Both the position numbers and the translations under genes were made by a program. This document shows positions 1 through 8,270 of a stretch of 64,000 nucleotides of DNA, piece by piece. Position 1 is the stretch's first letter; each line of letters starts with the position of its first letter. The notes under the pieces were generated by a model. The model did no database searches and had not been told where the DNA came from. It was given only the letters and a program-made list of their open reading frames with translations. The DNA is from an uncultured Gammaproteobacteria bacterium. Its GTDB lineage: Bacteria > Pseudomonadota > Gammaproteobacteria > Arenicellales > Poriferihabitantaceae. The stretch covers positions 17,224-81,223 of the forward strand of contig CAMYNW010000027.1 of NCBI GenBank assembly GCA_947259885.1, given 5' to 3'.

Positions 1-2
1 CA

Positions 3-215
3 TGGGCGCAACGCTTGAAACGGGTTTTCAACATTGAGATTACAACTTGTGATACATGCGGTGGTACCGTCAAAGTGATCGCCAGTATCGAAGATCCTGC
101 GGTGATCAAGCAGATACTTGCACACCTCGAAAAAAAAGCTGAATCAAAAGAATGCAGCCCACTACCTGAGAGCAGGGCACCACCGCAAAAGGGGGAAGTG
201 CGGGTAGCCGACTAA
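3..215 (+). CDS. IS91-family transposase, C-terminal part (runs off the window)
   Basis: The frame is open from the left window edge and ends at 215. Its residues match the C-terminal tail typical of IS91-type (Y2, rolling-circle) transposases: a VFNIE segment, a C-x2-C pair within TCDTCGG, a KVIASIEDP segment and a closing LPESRAPP. The catalytic tyrosines lie upstream, outside the window. An intact element or a remnant are both possible. It fits the accessory character of 1-3860. Confidence 0.8.
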   Translation, partial: WAQRLKRVFNIEITTCDTCGGTVKVIASIEDPAVIKQILAHLEKKAESKECSPLPESRAPPQKGEVRVAD

Positions 216-705
216 GGTAATGTCAACTCTCTCAACTCACCTAATTGCTGCGAGCAAAAGTAGCGGCAGGTAACCGCCTGCCTGGTGGTTGAATTTTGGC
301 TGGATTACTCAGTGAAAAGGGGCGATATTGTGAGTCCTGACGGAAATTAGTCAGATTTCGGAAGCATCGAGGCTGATCGGCGTCGTTAATATCGTTCTTT
401 TCTGGGTGAAATAAGGAAAATAGGGTATTTATCCTTCCTATACTTAGTGCGACGGTACGGACACTTGGGAAATTGATGGTGGCTGGTCGGAGTGGATGGA
501 TGTTTGGGTTCCGATTTCATCGCCGGCAATTTCTCATCCTTTTGGTTGGGCTGCCTTCTATTCTAGAATTACATATAGTTTATTAATTAACCCTGCGACT
601 TCCATAGCATTAGATATTGCAGGCGATGCTGCAAGTCTTTTCGAACAATCTAATGAACCTACAATGCTGTGCAGAGCAATTTCAAGACGATAATGACGAG
701 TACCA
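216..705. other. Stretch without a recognisable gene, downstream of the IS91-type transposase
   Basis: The only sizeable open frame (496-693, plus strand, 65 codons) matches no family I recognise and has no clear ribosome binding site, so I do not call it a gene. The first part may contain the terminus of the IS91-type element. These elements lack classical inverted repeats, so the boundary cannot be fixed by eye. Confidence 0.4.
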
Positions 706-978
706 ATGAATTGTCCTAGCTGCAAAAATCAATTGCCGAGTTCATCGATAGTGCTTTTATCTCTTGGGTTTAAATCTAAGTGTCCCAATTGCAAAAAACA
801 GTTACGAAAGAGCCCATTACTAATGTTTGCTCTTTCATGCTTCGCAGTAATATCGGCGGTGTTTTCTATGGCGTTTTTTGTAAATACATTTGGACCGATA
901 GGTTTCATTCTTGCTGGAGCAATTGTTCTATTAATTTATACGATTGGGCACTATCTGTTGCCAATCGTCTCTGACTAA
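706..978 (+). CDS. Small zinc-ribbon membrane protein of unknown function
   Basis: This is a 90-residue protein. Two CPxCK motifs (Cys3/Cys6 and Cys26/Cys29) form a four-cysteine zinc-ribbon-like module. Two hydrophobic segments follow, at about residues 38-60 and 63-85, so it should be a two-pass inner-membrane protein with a cytoplasmic metal knuckle. A strong terminator lies about 75 bp after the stop, which supports a genuine short transcription unit. I do not recognise a named family. It sits in the accessory region beside the IS91-type element and may be mobile cargo. Confidence 0.5.
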   Translation: MNCPSCKNQLPSSSIVLLSLGFKSKCPNCKKQLRKSPLLMFALSCFAVISAVFSMAFFVNTFGPIGFILAGAIVLLIYTIGHYLLPIVSD

Positions 979-1051
979 CAGGCTGAAGGTGACGAATTTA
1001 TTTACAGATTAAAAGGGATGCATTTATTTAATGTTGCAACGCCAGCAGACC

Positions 1052-1080
1052 AGCCCTGCCACCGAGCAGGGCTTTTTATT
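1052..1080 (+). terminator. Rho-independent terminator after the zinc-ribbon gene
   Basis: An 8-bp perfect stem (1052-1059 with 1066-1073) and a 6-nt loop are followed by a run of five T, then ATT. It is placed to end the transcript of 706-978. Confidence 0.8.
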
Positions 1081-1352
1081 TTAGCTGCTGAACTTGTTAT
1101 CGCGTTTTAGAAGACCAGCGCTCCGCCTCATACTTTATAATCATGCCTTCTTGGATATTATTTTTTTGCCTTGGAAGCTATTATTTAAGGGTTCACAATT
1201 CGTCTCGGGGCGGCATATTTAAAAATAGTTCCTGTTGCGATTGAGGTGCTATTTCTCTGGTTTAGCTATGCATCATTTAGTGATTATATGTCTCTATAAA
1301 ACAAAGCCGAATCGGTGTGGGATGCGGAAGGAAAAAGAAATAGTCAGGGCGG
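1081..1352. other. AT-rich stretch with a possible decayed small membrane protein
   Basis: No intact gene is visible. On the plus strand, two frames offset by one shift (1143 to about 1190, then to 1299) together read like a short hydrophobic protein ending in WFSYASFSDYMSL. This may be a frameshifted remnant, but it could equally be chance in AT-rich DNA. Confidence 0.2.
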
Positions 1353-2162
1353 TTAGAATATTGCTTTTTGACTCATAGCTTCAACGGGGCTGACAGTAGA
1401 TCGAAGCAAACCAATCACGATAAAAGTCTGCGGATGCGCTTTCATCGTCCCCATGATGAAATGTAGGTTCTGGTTGGGGATGTTGTTCTGATACTCGTTC
1501 TCGATCATCTCGAGGGCTTTGTCTTCGGTCTTGTATAACCGTTTGTAGTTGATAAAAGCAGCCTGCACTTCCCAGTCATGAATCTGGTGTTTGTGCTTGT
1601 GGCCGTCGCAGGTATATTGGTATCGAAAGCTATACTTGGGCTGTTCAATGGGTTTCAGCAGGCCTTCGAGTAAAGACACCTGCTGAAAGACCATGCTCGC
1701 AACCTGCTGGTCTTCCTGGTCGCTCTTGGAAGCTTCCTGAATCTTGAAGCGGAGACTGCCGGGATCGGGCTTTATAATCCCGAGACTGCGATGCTCGGTC
1801 TTGTTCTGATCCCAAAGATCATGGAGAGAAGGGGCAATATGGTTTGCCCATAATCGCACTTTATCCTCCGGCTTTAGCTGCTTGCCGTTTTGCACGATCT
1901 GGATAGAGCCTTCATCGACACGATAGCTCTCTGGTCGTGGGTCGCCAGGTGCCTTAGTAATGGTCATCTCGACCAGATCAAATCGTTTGAACTGGTCGGA
2001 CTTATCGAGTCGCCTGAATCGAATCGGAAACAGGCGTAATAAATCGTTGGTATCCTCCGTGACGCCCGCGCAGCAGACGGTTTCCTCGTGCGCCTGGCTA
2101 GGCTGCGGAAACGCCTTGACTAATATCCAGATGCGCCGCTTGTTGTGTTTGCCACTTATCAT
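1353..2162 (-). CDS. Unrecognised protein paired with a DUF488 gene
   Basis: A 269-residue soluble protein with no signal peptide or membrane segment. I recognise no named family. Visible features are a Cys-Cys pair near residues 30-31, a central His/Lys-rich HKHKHQIHDWEV segment, and a C-terminal region with QNLHFIMGTMKAHP. Its start lies 65 bp inside the upstream DUF488 gene in another frame, so the two are probably co-transcribed and translationally coupled. The text around HDWEVQAAF could belong to a family that usually travels with DUF488, but I cannot confirm that here. Real gene: likely. Function: unknown. Confidence 0.6.
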   Translation of the reverse strand: MISGKHNKRRIWILVKAFPQPSQAHEETVCCAGVTEDTNDLLRLFPIRFRRLDKSDQFKRFDLVEMTITKAPGDPRPESYRVDEGSIQIVQNGKQLKPEDKVRLWANHIAPSLHDLWDQNKTEHRSLGIIKPDPGSLRFKIQEASKSDQEDQQVASMVFQQVSLLEGLLKPIEQPKYSFRYQYTCDGHKHKHQIHDWEVQAAFINYKRLYKTEDKALEMIENEYQNNIPNQNLHFIMGTMKAHPQTFIVIGLLRSTVSPVEAMSQKAIF

Positions 2163-2598
2163 TGTCTACTCCTAGATGGACAGGGGTCTTGTTGACCAGT
2201 TTGGCAAGTGCATCGACCACCGGGGTACGATGGCATTGGCTATGATCCTTCTCGAAACACATGAGCGCTACGTTACCCCGTAGTTCGTCAGCAAGCTGTT
2301 CAATTAACTCGGATTGCTGGTTCAAGTGTTTATCAAAGTCTTTAAAAAACCGCTTGTAGTTCCAGTCATCACGCAGTCGATGACGCATATCTCTGGGGGA
2401 CCCCAATTGCCGTTCATGGCGGTAGTCAATGCCAACTTCTGCTAATGCATCCTTCAATGCGTTCTTGGAAAACCCTTTGCGTCTGGAGATCGGTAGTTCT
2501 CTGACATCCAGTAATGTGCTGGTCTTAGCAGCCTTTAGTGTTGCAACGAAAGCACTGAGGTCTGCACCTTCATAGCCAATAGTGTAAAGCTTCCTCAT
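2098..2598 (-). CDS. DUF488 family protein
   Basis: 166 residues with the DUF488 hallmarks: TIGYEG near the N-terminus, LLDVRELP followed by SRRKGFSK, the RQLGSPRDMR segment, and a Cys-containing LMCFEKDHSQCHR motif toward the end. DUF488 proteins are small and cytosolic with no settled biochemical role, and they often occur in mobile or defence-related contexts. The 3' end overlaps the next gene by 65 bp. The last 25 residues or so are not conserved-looking and may exist only because of the overlap. Confidence 0.85.
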   Translation of the reverse strand: MRKLYTIGYEGADLSAFVATLKAAKTSTLLDVRELPISRRKGFSKNALKDALAEVGIDYRHERQLGSPRDMRHRLRDDWNYKRFFKDFDKHLNQQSELIEQLADELRGNVALMCFEKDHSQCHRTPVVDALAKLVNKTPVHLGVDNDKWQTQQAAHLDISQGVSAA

Positions 2599-2940
2599 GA
2601 TCCGGAGTTCTCTGGTTAAATCGTTTAAATATTACCAGAAGCACTAGCCAATGCTCAGAAGCAAGCAGCGAAATACTGGGAGAAGTACGGTAGTCAATAA
2701 AGATACTTCTGCTCTAAAAACCGTTGGAAATTGGATAAGATTGATGGGGGCTAGCCATGGTTGAGACAACCCCCCATGGGGGTGGGGTACCCCTGAGTGC
2801 TGCTTGCTCTTGAAATTCCCTGTAAGCCAACAACGATAGCCATTACCGCATATAATTTACAAAATAACCGTTATGCGAAGTCGTTGGTATCAGTGGGTTT
2901 CAGAGCGTGTTTTTTAAAATACCACGTAAGCGACACGTTT
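2599..2940. other. Intergenic stretch with two adjacent GC-rich palindromes
   Basis: No gene is visible. Two perfect palindromes lie almost side by side: CCCCCATGGGGG at 2771-2782 and GGGGTACCCC at 2784-2793. They could form a cruciform or hairpin. No T-tract follows, so this is not an ordinary terminator. Confidence 0.4.
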
Positions 2941-3609
2941 TCAGGGGTTTGGAAGCTCCTCAGCGTCTGCTATTTCACCCTCAATAGGACCCTTGTTACG
3001 GCAATTTTCTGAGCCTGTATTGCCATGTAATGCCTGACTAAGGGTATTGGCTGTTATCCCCAGAATATCGGCTAATTTGCTGGTTAAATGGCGATCATCC
3101 ACGCGTGACAGTTGATCCTGCCGATTTGAGTCAATATGTCCGGCTGCCTTCCCTATTAGCTCATGTGCGCGTATAGCCGGTGAGAACTGCTTCTCCTTTT
3201 CCGCTCCTTTAGACAGATCATCCATTCTATTCAGCCACCTGTCGTATTGAAATCGTGTTTCCTCTTCGATTCTGGCGCGCTCCTGCTCCTGAAACTTGAT
3301 GATGTAGGCGGAGACTAGCGAGTTCTCTATGATTCGATAAGCAGACGAATTAATTTTTCTCGCAATATCGTTCCCCGATTTACCTTCTGCCCATTCTCGA
3401 TTCCCTGGTTTATGAATCCATATTGCATCACGATATGCGCCTACCTTATTACCACCATTACGGATGTATTCCTGTGCGAATTTGAAATAGCTTGGTTTGA
3501 GAGCTGACTGTAATTCTTCTACCGTCCAGTCTTGATATTCTGGAGATAAAGATAGCTGTTTCGCGAGGGTTTCAAGAATTTTCGCGAAATCAGGCGCTTC
3601 TTCGGGCAT
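2941..3609 (-). CDS. Phage terminase small-subunit-like protein
   Basis: 222 residues. The middle part (about residues 43-105: FAQEYIRNGGNKVGAYRDA, then a conserved S-A-Y-R-I-I-E-N stretch, then a helix rich in EQERARIEEE) follows the layout of terminase small subunits: an N-terminal helix-turn-helix that recognises the packaging site, then a coiled oligomerisation helix. No large terminase, portal or capsid gene is nearby, so this is an isolated homologue in the island next to the tRNA(Leu) gene. It may be a prophage or satellite remnant, or a repurposed DNA-binding protein. Its start overlaps the end of the upstream small gene by 20 bp. Confidence 0.55.
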   Translation of the reverse strand: MPEEAPDFAKILETLAKQLSLSPEYQDWTVEELQSALKPSYFKFAQEYIRNGGNKVGAYRDAIWIHKPGNREWAEGKSGNDIARKINSSAYRIIENSLVSAYIIKFQEQERARIEEETRFQYDRWLNRMDDLSKGAEKEKQFSPAIRAHELIGKAAGHIDSNRQDQLSRVDDRHLTSKLADILGITANTLSQALHGNTGSENCRNKGPIEGEIADAEELPNP

Positions 3610-3814
3610 GTCGTAGCTTTATCAGCGAGCTAACATTATTTTGCAGAATATTGAGACGCTCAGAAGGTGTCTTCGAAATCATCCATCGAAGTAACGTTAG
3701 ATCAACACCAGACTCTGAATAAACACGTGGCGTTGAATTGGAAGATTTATTTAGATTCGGTGCAGACAACTTTCCGATATAACGATTTGACCCGACAATC
3801 TGATTGTACCGCAT
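3590..3814 (-). CDS. Small conserved protein (DLTLLRWM / SPERL-type), possibly 5'-truncated
   Basis: The C-terminal 40 residues (GVDLTLLRWMISKTPSERL, then LQNNVSSLIKLRHAR) resemble a short conserved protein that often precedes nucleotidyltransferase-like or antitoxin-type genes. The 74-codon call uses the first ATG downstream of the tRNA. The preceding 35 residues look unconserved, so the original 5' end may have been lost when the island formed. It ends inside the start of the terminase-like gene and is probably co-transcribed with it. Function unknown. Confidence 0.4.
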   Translation of the reverse strand: MRYNQIVGSNRYIGKLSAPNLNKSSNSTPRVYSESGVDLTLLRWMISKTPSERLNILQNNVSSLIKLRHARRSA

Positions 3815-3862
3815 TCCACATTTTCCTAATTGCGTGGAAAATGTGCATGTATCATGGAAGTG

Positions 3863-3938
3863 TGGTACCCGGAGCCGGACTTGAACCGGCACGATGTTGC
3901 CATCGAGGGATTTTAAGTCCCAATTCCGCCATCCGGGC
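3863..3938 (-). tRNA. tRNA-Leu (UAA) lacking part of the D arm, probable pseudo-tRNA (leuZ position)
   Basis: The acceptor stem, anticodon loop CTTAAAA (anticodon UAA), variable arm, T arm and encoded CCA are all present. Compared with the usual tRNA-Leu(UAA), 11 nt of the D loop and the 3' strand of the D stem are missing: the sequence passes directly from GGCGGAATTGG into GACTTAAAATCCC. The remaining gene is 76 nt instead of about 87. It occupies the leuZ place of the conserved pgsA-glyW-cysT-leuZ array and borders the accessory segment. It is unlikely to fold normally. An assembly error cannot be excluded. Confidence 0.85.
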
Positions 3939-3959
3939 ATGGTACCGTTGTGTCACAGA

Positions 3960-4033
3960 TGGAGGCTGAGCCCGGAATCGAACCGAGGTACACGGCTTTG
4001 CAGGCCGCTGCATAACCACTCTGCCACTCAGCC
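3960..4033 (-). tRNA. cysT: tRNA-Cys (GCA)
   Basis: The full 74-nt cloverleaf is readable on the minus strand: acceptor stem GGCTGAG/CTCAGCC, anticodon loop with GCA, GTTCGATTC T loop, and encoded CCA. It lies between tRNA-Gly and tRNA-Leu as in the enterobacterial glyW-cysT-leuZ array. Confidence 0.95.
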
Positions 4034-4083
4034 AAGCGACGCCGAATCATACCAGCATTGAGCTGACCTATCCGTGGAGTGGT

Positions 4084-4118
4084 GCTCTCGGAGCGAAGCT
4101 CTCGGAGCGAAGCTCTCG
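4084..4118. repeat. 14-bp tandem repeat, 2.5 copies, between tRNA-Cys and tRNA-Gly
   Basis: The unit GCTCTCGGAGCGAA occurs at 4084-4097 and 4098-4111, with a partial third copy to 4118. The copies are identical, suggesting recent slippage. It lies in the transcribed spacer of the tRNA operon. Confidence 0.85.
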
Positions 4119-4199
4119 TGATTGCTGTGGTCAAATCCAGGCAGAATCCACCGAAAGCTTTTTTCAGGCGGTTTTCTGACCCTGTGCTGATTGGGAGTA

Positions 4200-4275
4200 T
4201 GGAGCGGGAAACGAGATTCGAACTCGCGACCCCAACCTTGGCAAGGTTGTGCTCTACCAGCTGAGCTATTCCCGC
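4200..4275 (-). tRNA. glyW: tRNA-Gly (GCC)
   Basis: A complete 76-nt cloverleaf on the minus strand: acceptor GCGGGAA/TTCCCGC, anticodon loop with GCC, GTTCGAATC T loop, and encoded CCA. It is the first tRNA of the three-gene array downstream of pgsA. Confidence 0.96.
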
Positions 4276-4365
4276 ATTGCTCCCGATTCGGGGGAGGTTG
4301 ATTCTATGCACCCAGACCCCTGTGTCAATAGAAATTGACGTTTTTACGCCGATGCGCAGTGATTT

Positions 4366-4944
4366 TCAGCCATTTTCCATCAGGTAGGGCCAGGCCGCTT
4401 TGAGATATTCAATCATAGACCACAAGGTTAGTAAGGCGGCCACGTACAGCATGATCTCCCCAATCAGAAAAGTGGGCAATCCATACACCGGTAACGCATA
4501 CAGCAGCAAAATAATTGCGATCATCTGTACCGCCGTTTTAATCTTACCCACAGGGCCGACCGCCACCGCGCCTCGCTCCCCGAGCTCAGCCATCCACTCA
4601 CGCAATGCAGAAATCGCGATTTCCCGGCCCACGATGATAGTGACCGCGATTGCAAATGGCATGGGGTGAATCACCCTGTCGAGCACGGTGAAATCAGAAG
4701 CCAGTAACACCAGCGCGCTTGAGACGATCAATTTATCTGCAACCGGATCGAGGAAGGCACCCAGTTTAGTTATCGCGTTCATGCGACGGGCTAAATATCC
4801 GTCGAGCCAGTCGGTCAACGCTGCCAATACAAATATGCCGGCAATCACGGTTTCGCGAAAAGGCATGTTCAGGAAGTAAGCCACCACCAATACCGGAATC
4901 AGCATTATTCTGAAAAGTGTAATCAGATTTGGCAGGTTCCACAT
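4366..4944 (-). CDS. pgsA: CDP-diacylglycerol--glycerol-3-phosphate 3-phosphatidyltransferase
   Basis: This inner-membrane enzyme makes phosphatidylglycerol phosphate from CDP-diacylglycerol and glycerol 3-phosphate, the committed step to phosphatidylglycerol and cardiolipin. The CDP-alcohol phosphotransferase signature is complete: D48-G49, A52-R53, G62, D66, D70. There are several hydrophobic segments, and the 192-residue length is close to the usual 180-190. It lies downstream of uvrC on the same strand and upstream of the tRNA array, the arrangement found in E. coli. Confidence 0.95.
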   Translation of the reverse strand: MWNLPNLITLFRIMLIPVLVVAYFLNMPFRETVIAGIFVLAALTDWLDGYLARRMNAITKLGAFLDPVADKLIVSSALVLLASDFTVLDRVIHPMPFAIAVTIIVGREIAISALREWMAELGERGAVAVGPVGKIKTAVQMIAIILLLYALPVYGLPTFLIGEIMLYVAALLTLWSMIEYLKAAWPYLMENG

Positions 4945-5009
4945 GACGAGGCTATTTCACAACACTTGGATTGGTGTATTTCATTTTGCTCCTTCAGGCC
5001 TGGAGGGTA

Positions 5010-6833
5010 TCAGTTATGAAATTCATTATATATCCGCTGCGCAAGCTTAGGACTGATTCCGGGAACGCGCGCCAGGTCCTCAATACCGGCCCGCTTGATC
5101 TCGTTTAATCCACCAAAGAAGCGAAGCAAACTGCGCCGACGCTTCTCACCCACTCCCTCAATCAGTTCCAGTGATGACCGGGTACGTGCCTTGTCGCGAC
5201 GATTTCGATGACCTGCGATTGCAAAACGGTGGGCCTCGTCCCGAACACGCTGGATCAAGTGCGAGGCCGCAGAGGTACCTCCTGGGTAGATGGGCCCTGC
5301 ACGTCCGGGAATATGTAGTTGTTCCTCTCCGGCGCGCCTTTCCGGCCCTTTAGAGACACCCACCAGCAGTACCGAGTCGATAAGCTGCAATTCCTCGAAC
5401 ACTTTAACCGCTACGCCCAGCTGGCCTTTGCCACCATCTATCAGGACAATATCCGGCAATTTACCATCGTCCTCCAGCACCCGCCGATAACGCCGCATCA
5501 GGACCTGTTCCATAGCAGCATAATCGTCTCCCGGTGCAATATCGGAAATATTAAATCGACGGTAATCTGATTTCACCGCGCCCTGGTGATCAAAAACCAC
5601 GCACGAACCTACGGTGCGCTCACCCATGGTGTGACTAATATCAAAACACTCGACCCGGCTCGGTACTTCCTCAAGCTTCAACAGGGCCGCCAAAGCATCG
5701 AACTGGCTGCTGATCTGACTGTGCTCGTTAAGATGCACGCGCAGTCTGTCACCCGTATTGATTCGTGCATTTTCTATCCACCTGGCGCGTTGTGCCCTGC
5801 ACTGATGCTTGACCGCAACTTTTGACTTGGCTTCCAGGGTCAGTACTTGTTGTAACGACGCTCTGCTCTCAATTGGCTCACTGAGAAGGATTTCATCGGG
5901 AATCGCGGATCCCAGATAATTCTGAGGCAGGAATGCCTCCAGCAACTGTGATGGACTCAGATCCAGCGGATTCTGCTGAATATGAAATCTTCCCCCAAGA
6001 TTCCTGCCCTGTCGTATTGTGAACACGCCAAAACATACTGTTCCCGACTCCACCGCCACTGCCACCACATCAGCATCACTGGCATCGTTAGCCATATACT
6101 GTTTTTCGCGGACTCTTTGCAAACGGGCGATTCGATCTCTGAACTCTGCCGCTTTCTCGAATTCTAAAATGCCGGACGCACTCTCCATTTTCTCCATTAA
6201 TTCCTCCATTAACGAGCTATCCTGGCCAGAAACCATTGCCCTGGCTTGTCGCACGTCCTCCATGTATTGCTCCTGCGAAATCAAGCCGACGCATGGTGCG
6301 CTGCAACGCTTGATCTGGTACTGAAGACACGGTCTCGATCGGTTACGGAAGAAGCTATCATTACATTGGCGCAGCAGAAATATTTTCTGAATGTGGCTTA
6401 GCATCTCGCGCACCGCACCTGCGCCCGGATACGGACCGAAGTATTTACCGGGCTGGTTGCGTCGACCACGATAAAAGGTAAACCGAGGAAATTCATCTTT
6501 TTCGGTCAAGCGGATATAGGGATAACTTTTATCGTCCCTGAGCAGTATATTGTACCTCGGCCGCCGATCTTTGATCAGGTTGTGCTCAAGCAGCAGCGCC
6601 TCACTTTCAGTCTGTGTTTGTTGGGTCTCGGCGGCACTTATCTTTGACACCATCAACTGCGTTCTGGGATTCAAACCTGATTTTCGAAAATAGCTGGTCA
6701 CCCTCTTTTTCAAATTTCGCGCTTTGCCGACATAGAGTGTTTCGCCCGAATCATCGTAGTAAATATAGACCCCTGGCATTTCGGACACAGAGGACAGAAA
6801 CTCGGACGAATCAAATTGCTGGGTTTCACTCAT
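5010..6833 (-). CDS. uvrC: Excinuclease ABC subunit C
   Basis: This is the endonuclease subunit of nucleotide excision repair; it cuts on both sides of a lesion after loading by UvrAB. Domains in order: an N-terminal GIY-YIG nuclease (GVYIYYDDSG, then LYVGKARNLKKRV), a cysteine cluster around residue 175, a UVR UvrB-binding segment (about 205-240), the RNase H-like 5'-incision domain with FDISHTMGE and LIDGGKGQLG, and a C-terminal helix-hairpin-helix pair ending near PGISPKLAQRIY. The 607-residue length is normal. In many gammaproteobacteria a uvrY/gacA regulator precedes uvrC; here efp is divergent instead. Confidence 0.97.
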   Translation of the reverse strand: MSETQQFDSSEFLSSVSEMPGVYIYYDDSGETLYVGKARNLKKRVTSYFRKSGLNPRTQLMVSKISAAETQQTQTESEALLLEHNLIKDRRPRYNILLRDDKSYPYIRLTEKDEFPRFTFYRGRRNQPGKYFGPYPGAGAVREMLSHIQKIFLLRQCNDSFFRNRSRPCLQYQIKRCSAPCVGLISQEQYMEDVRQARAMVSGQDSSLMEELMEKMESASGILEFEKAAEFRDRIARLQRVREKQYMANDASDADVVAVAVESGTVCFGVFTIRQGRNLGGRFHIQQNPLDLSPSQLLEAFLPQNYLGSAIPDEILLSEPIESRASLQQVLTLEAKSKVAVKHQCRAQRARWIENARINTGDRLRVHLNEHSQISSQFDALAALLKLEEVPSRVECFDISHTMGERTVGSCVVFDHQGAVKSDYRRFNISDIAPGDDYAAMEQVLMRRYRRVLEDDGKLPDIVLIDGGKGQLGVAVKVFEELQLIDSVLLVGVSKGPERRAGEEQLHIPGRAGPIYPGGTSAASHLIQRVRDEAHRFAIAGHRNRRDKARTRSSLELIEGVGEKRRRSLLRFFGGLNEIKRAGIEDLARVPGISPKLAQRIYNEFHN

Positions 6834-6924
6834 GACCGGAATGTTATCACTTCAAATTTGCCCGCAGGAGCAGTAAGCCATACAATCCCGCCTCCTGAAA
6901 TCTGCCGGTGTTCGATATCCTGTT

Positions 6925-7485
6925 ATGAAAATTTCCGCCTTTGAGGCCCGCGTCGGCAACTTGATCGAATACCAGGGCAAGCTATGGAGAGTGCATAAAA
7001 AGAATCATGTAAAGCCAGGTAAAGGCGGCGCCTTCGTGCAGATGGAGATGAAATCCATTGGTGACGGCACCAAGCTGAACGAGCGCTTCCGATCAGAGGA
7101 TAAGGTGGAAAAAGCGCATGTGGAACCGCGCCAGATGCAATATCTCTACTCGGAAGGAGATTCCTATATTTTTATGGACAGTGAGTCATTTGAGCAACTC
7201 ACCATGGCAGCAGAAGATCTGGAAGACCAGGTGCCGTATCTACTCCCCAATACCGATGTGCAAATCAATTTTCATAATGACAGCCCGATTGGCGTCGAGC
7301 TGCCGGCCAACGTCATCCTGGAGGTGACTGAAACCGAAGGAGTCGTCAAGGGGCAGACCGCTGCCAGCGGCGGCAAGCCGGCAGTTCTTGAAACCGGTCT
7401 CAAAGTAACCGTCCCACAATTTGTCAATGCGGGAGAGAAGGTTAAGGTGAATACGGATACCGGAGAGTATGTCGAACGCGCGTAG
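6925..7485 (+). CDS. efp: Elongation factor P
   Basis: EF-P binds between the P and E sites and rescues ribosomes stalled on consecutive prolines. The 186-residue protein has the KOW-like N-terminal domain, two OB domains and a conserved C-terminus (VNTDTGEYVERA). The modification loop reads KPGKGGAF, so the target residue is lysine as in E. coli. That predicts beta-lysylation by EpmA/EpmB rather than arginine rhamnosylation. Those enzymes are not in the window. The gene is transcribed away from uvrC. Confidence 0.96.
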   Translation: MKISAFEARVGNLIEYQGKLWRVHKKNHVKPGKGGAFVQMEMKSIGDGTKLNERFRSEDKVEKAHVEPRQMQYLYSEGDSYIFMDSESFEQLTMAAEDLEDQVPYLLPNTDVQINFHNDSPIGVELPANVILEVTETEGVVKGQTAASGGKPAVLETGLKVTVPQFVNAGEKVKVNTDTGEYVERA

Positions 7486-7553
7486 AGCCGGCAAAACGAC
7501 TTTTTATGCAACTCACCACAGGCTAAACGTCACCAGCCAGCGCCCATTAATTC

Positions 7554-8270
7554 TCAATCATTGTCATTCAAACCTGCACCCGCGCCTGCAATGCGCGAAG
7601 CCGCAGAAGCTTCGACATAGGTGAGGTGGGCGTAGCTCTCGAGAGCCTCCCAGTCAGCTTTGCGTAAACTGCAGGCGTCATGGGATAAAGGCCAGAAAAC
7701 ATGCATCACCACTTCGTCCGGCTCCAATAGCTGAACCTCCAGCTTGCCGGTGGACTCAGCGTCCAACTCTTTTCGGTTGCCGGAAAATCCAAGGCCATCA
7801 GGACAACAGTAAACTTTAACCTCGCCCCAAGTCAGGCGTATCCATCGGTCGCACTGGGTCGCGGCGACACCTGCAAATCCAGCAACTAGTAAAGGGTAAG
7901 CAATGTTTTCTATGGCAAGAATCCGATCATCGTAGATTTCTTGATTTCCTGCCGCACCAAGACTTCCGGCATTGGCGCAGTCCGCAATACTTGGACCCAC
8001 AATCAACGGCGAAGCCTTGCCTGACTGCGCTTTCCAGTGACCGTTCTGCTGAACAATCTTAAGCGGCACCAGTTGGCTGTGATCAATCTTTTGTAAAAGA
8101 CTCACGAGCTTAGAAGCGCCGTGAAGATCGACTGCTTCCAGCCAGCGCACTGCGCGACCGGCATCTTCCGCCAGGCCCCATAACAGCCCCGCTCCACGTA
8201 CCGCCTTGCGTGCAGTATGTTCGACCTGGTTAAGCGATAGATGCACGATCAAAGATGAGGGAAAACCCAA
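7554..8270 (-). CDS. DUF3726 domain protein
   Basis: 238 residues. The N-terminal LSLNQVEHTARKAVRGAGL and GLAEDAGRAVRWLE segments are typical of DUF3726, a family of unknown function. There is no signal peptide or membrane span. The start overlaps the end of the upstream 561-residue gene by 22 bp in another frame, so the two are surely one transcription unit. The divergent gene beyond that codes for a PqqD-like protein. Function unknown; the fixed pairing suggests the two products work together. Confidence 0.75.
   Translation of the reverse strand: MGFPSSLIVHLSLNQVEHTARKAVRGAGLLWGLAEDAGRAVRWLEAVDLHGASKLVSLLQKIDHSQLVPLKIVQQNGHWKAQSGKASPLIVGPSIADCANAGSLGAAGNQEIYDDRILAIENIAYPLLVAGFAGVAATQCDRWIRLTWGEVKVYCCPDGLGFSGNRKELDAESTGKLEVQLLEPDEVVMHVFWPLSHDACSLRKADWEALESYAHLTYVEASAASRIAGAGAGLNDND

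Noticed and set aside
496..693. 65-codon plus-strand frame upstream of the zinc-ribbon gene
   Set aside because: No ribosome site, no recognisable family, and composition that does not look coding.
2642..2709. Plus-strand fragment reading LPEALANAQKQAAKYWEKYG then a stop
   Set aside because: It looks protein-like but an in-frame stop lies directly before it and there is no start; at most a vestige.
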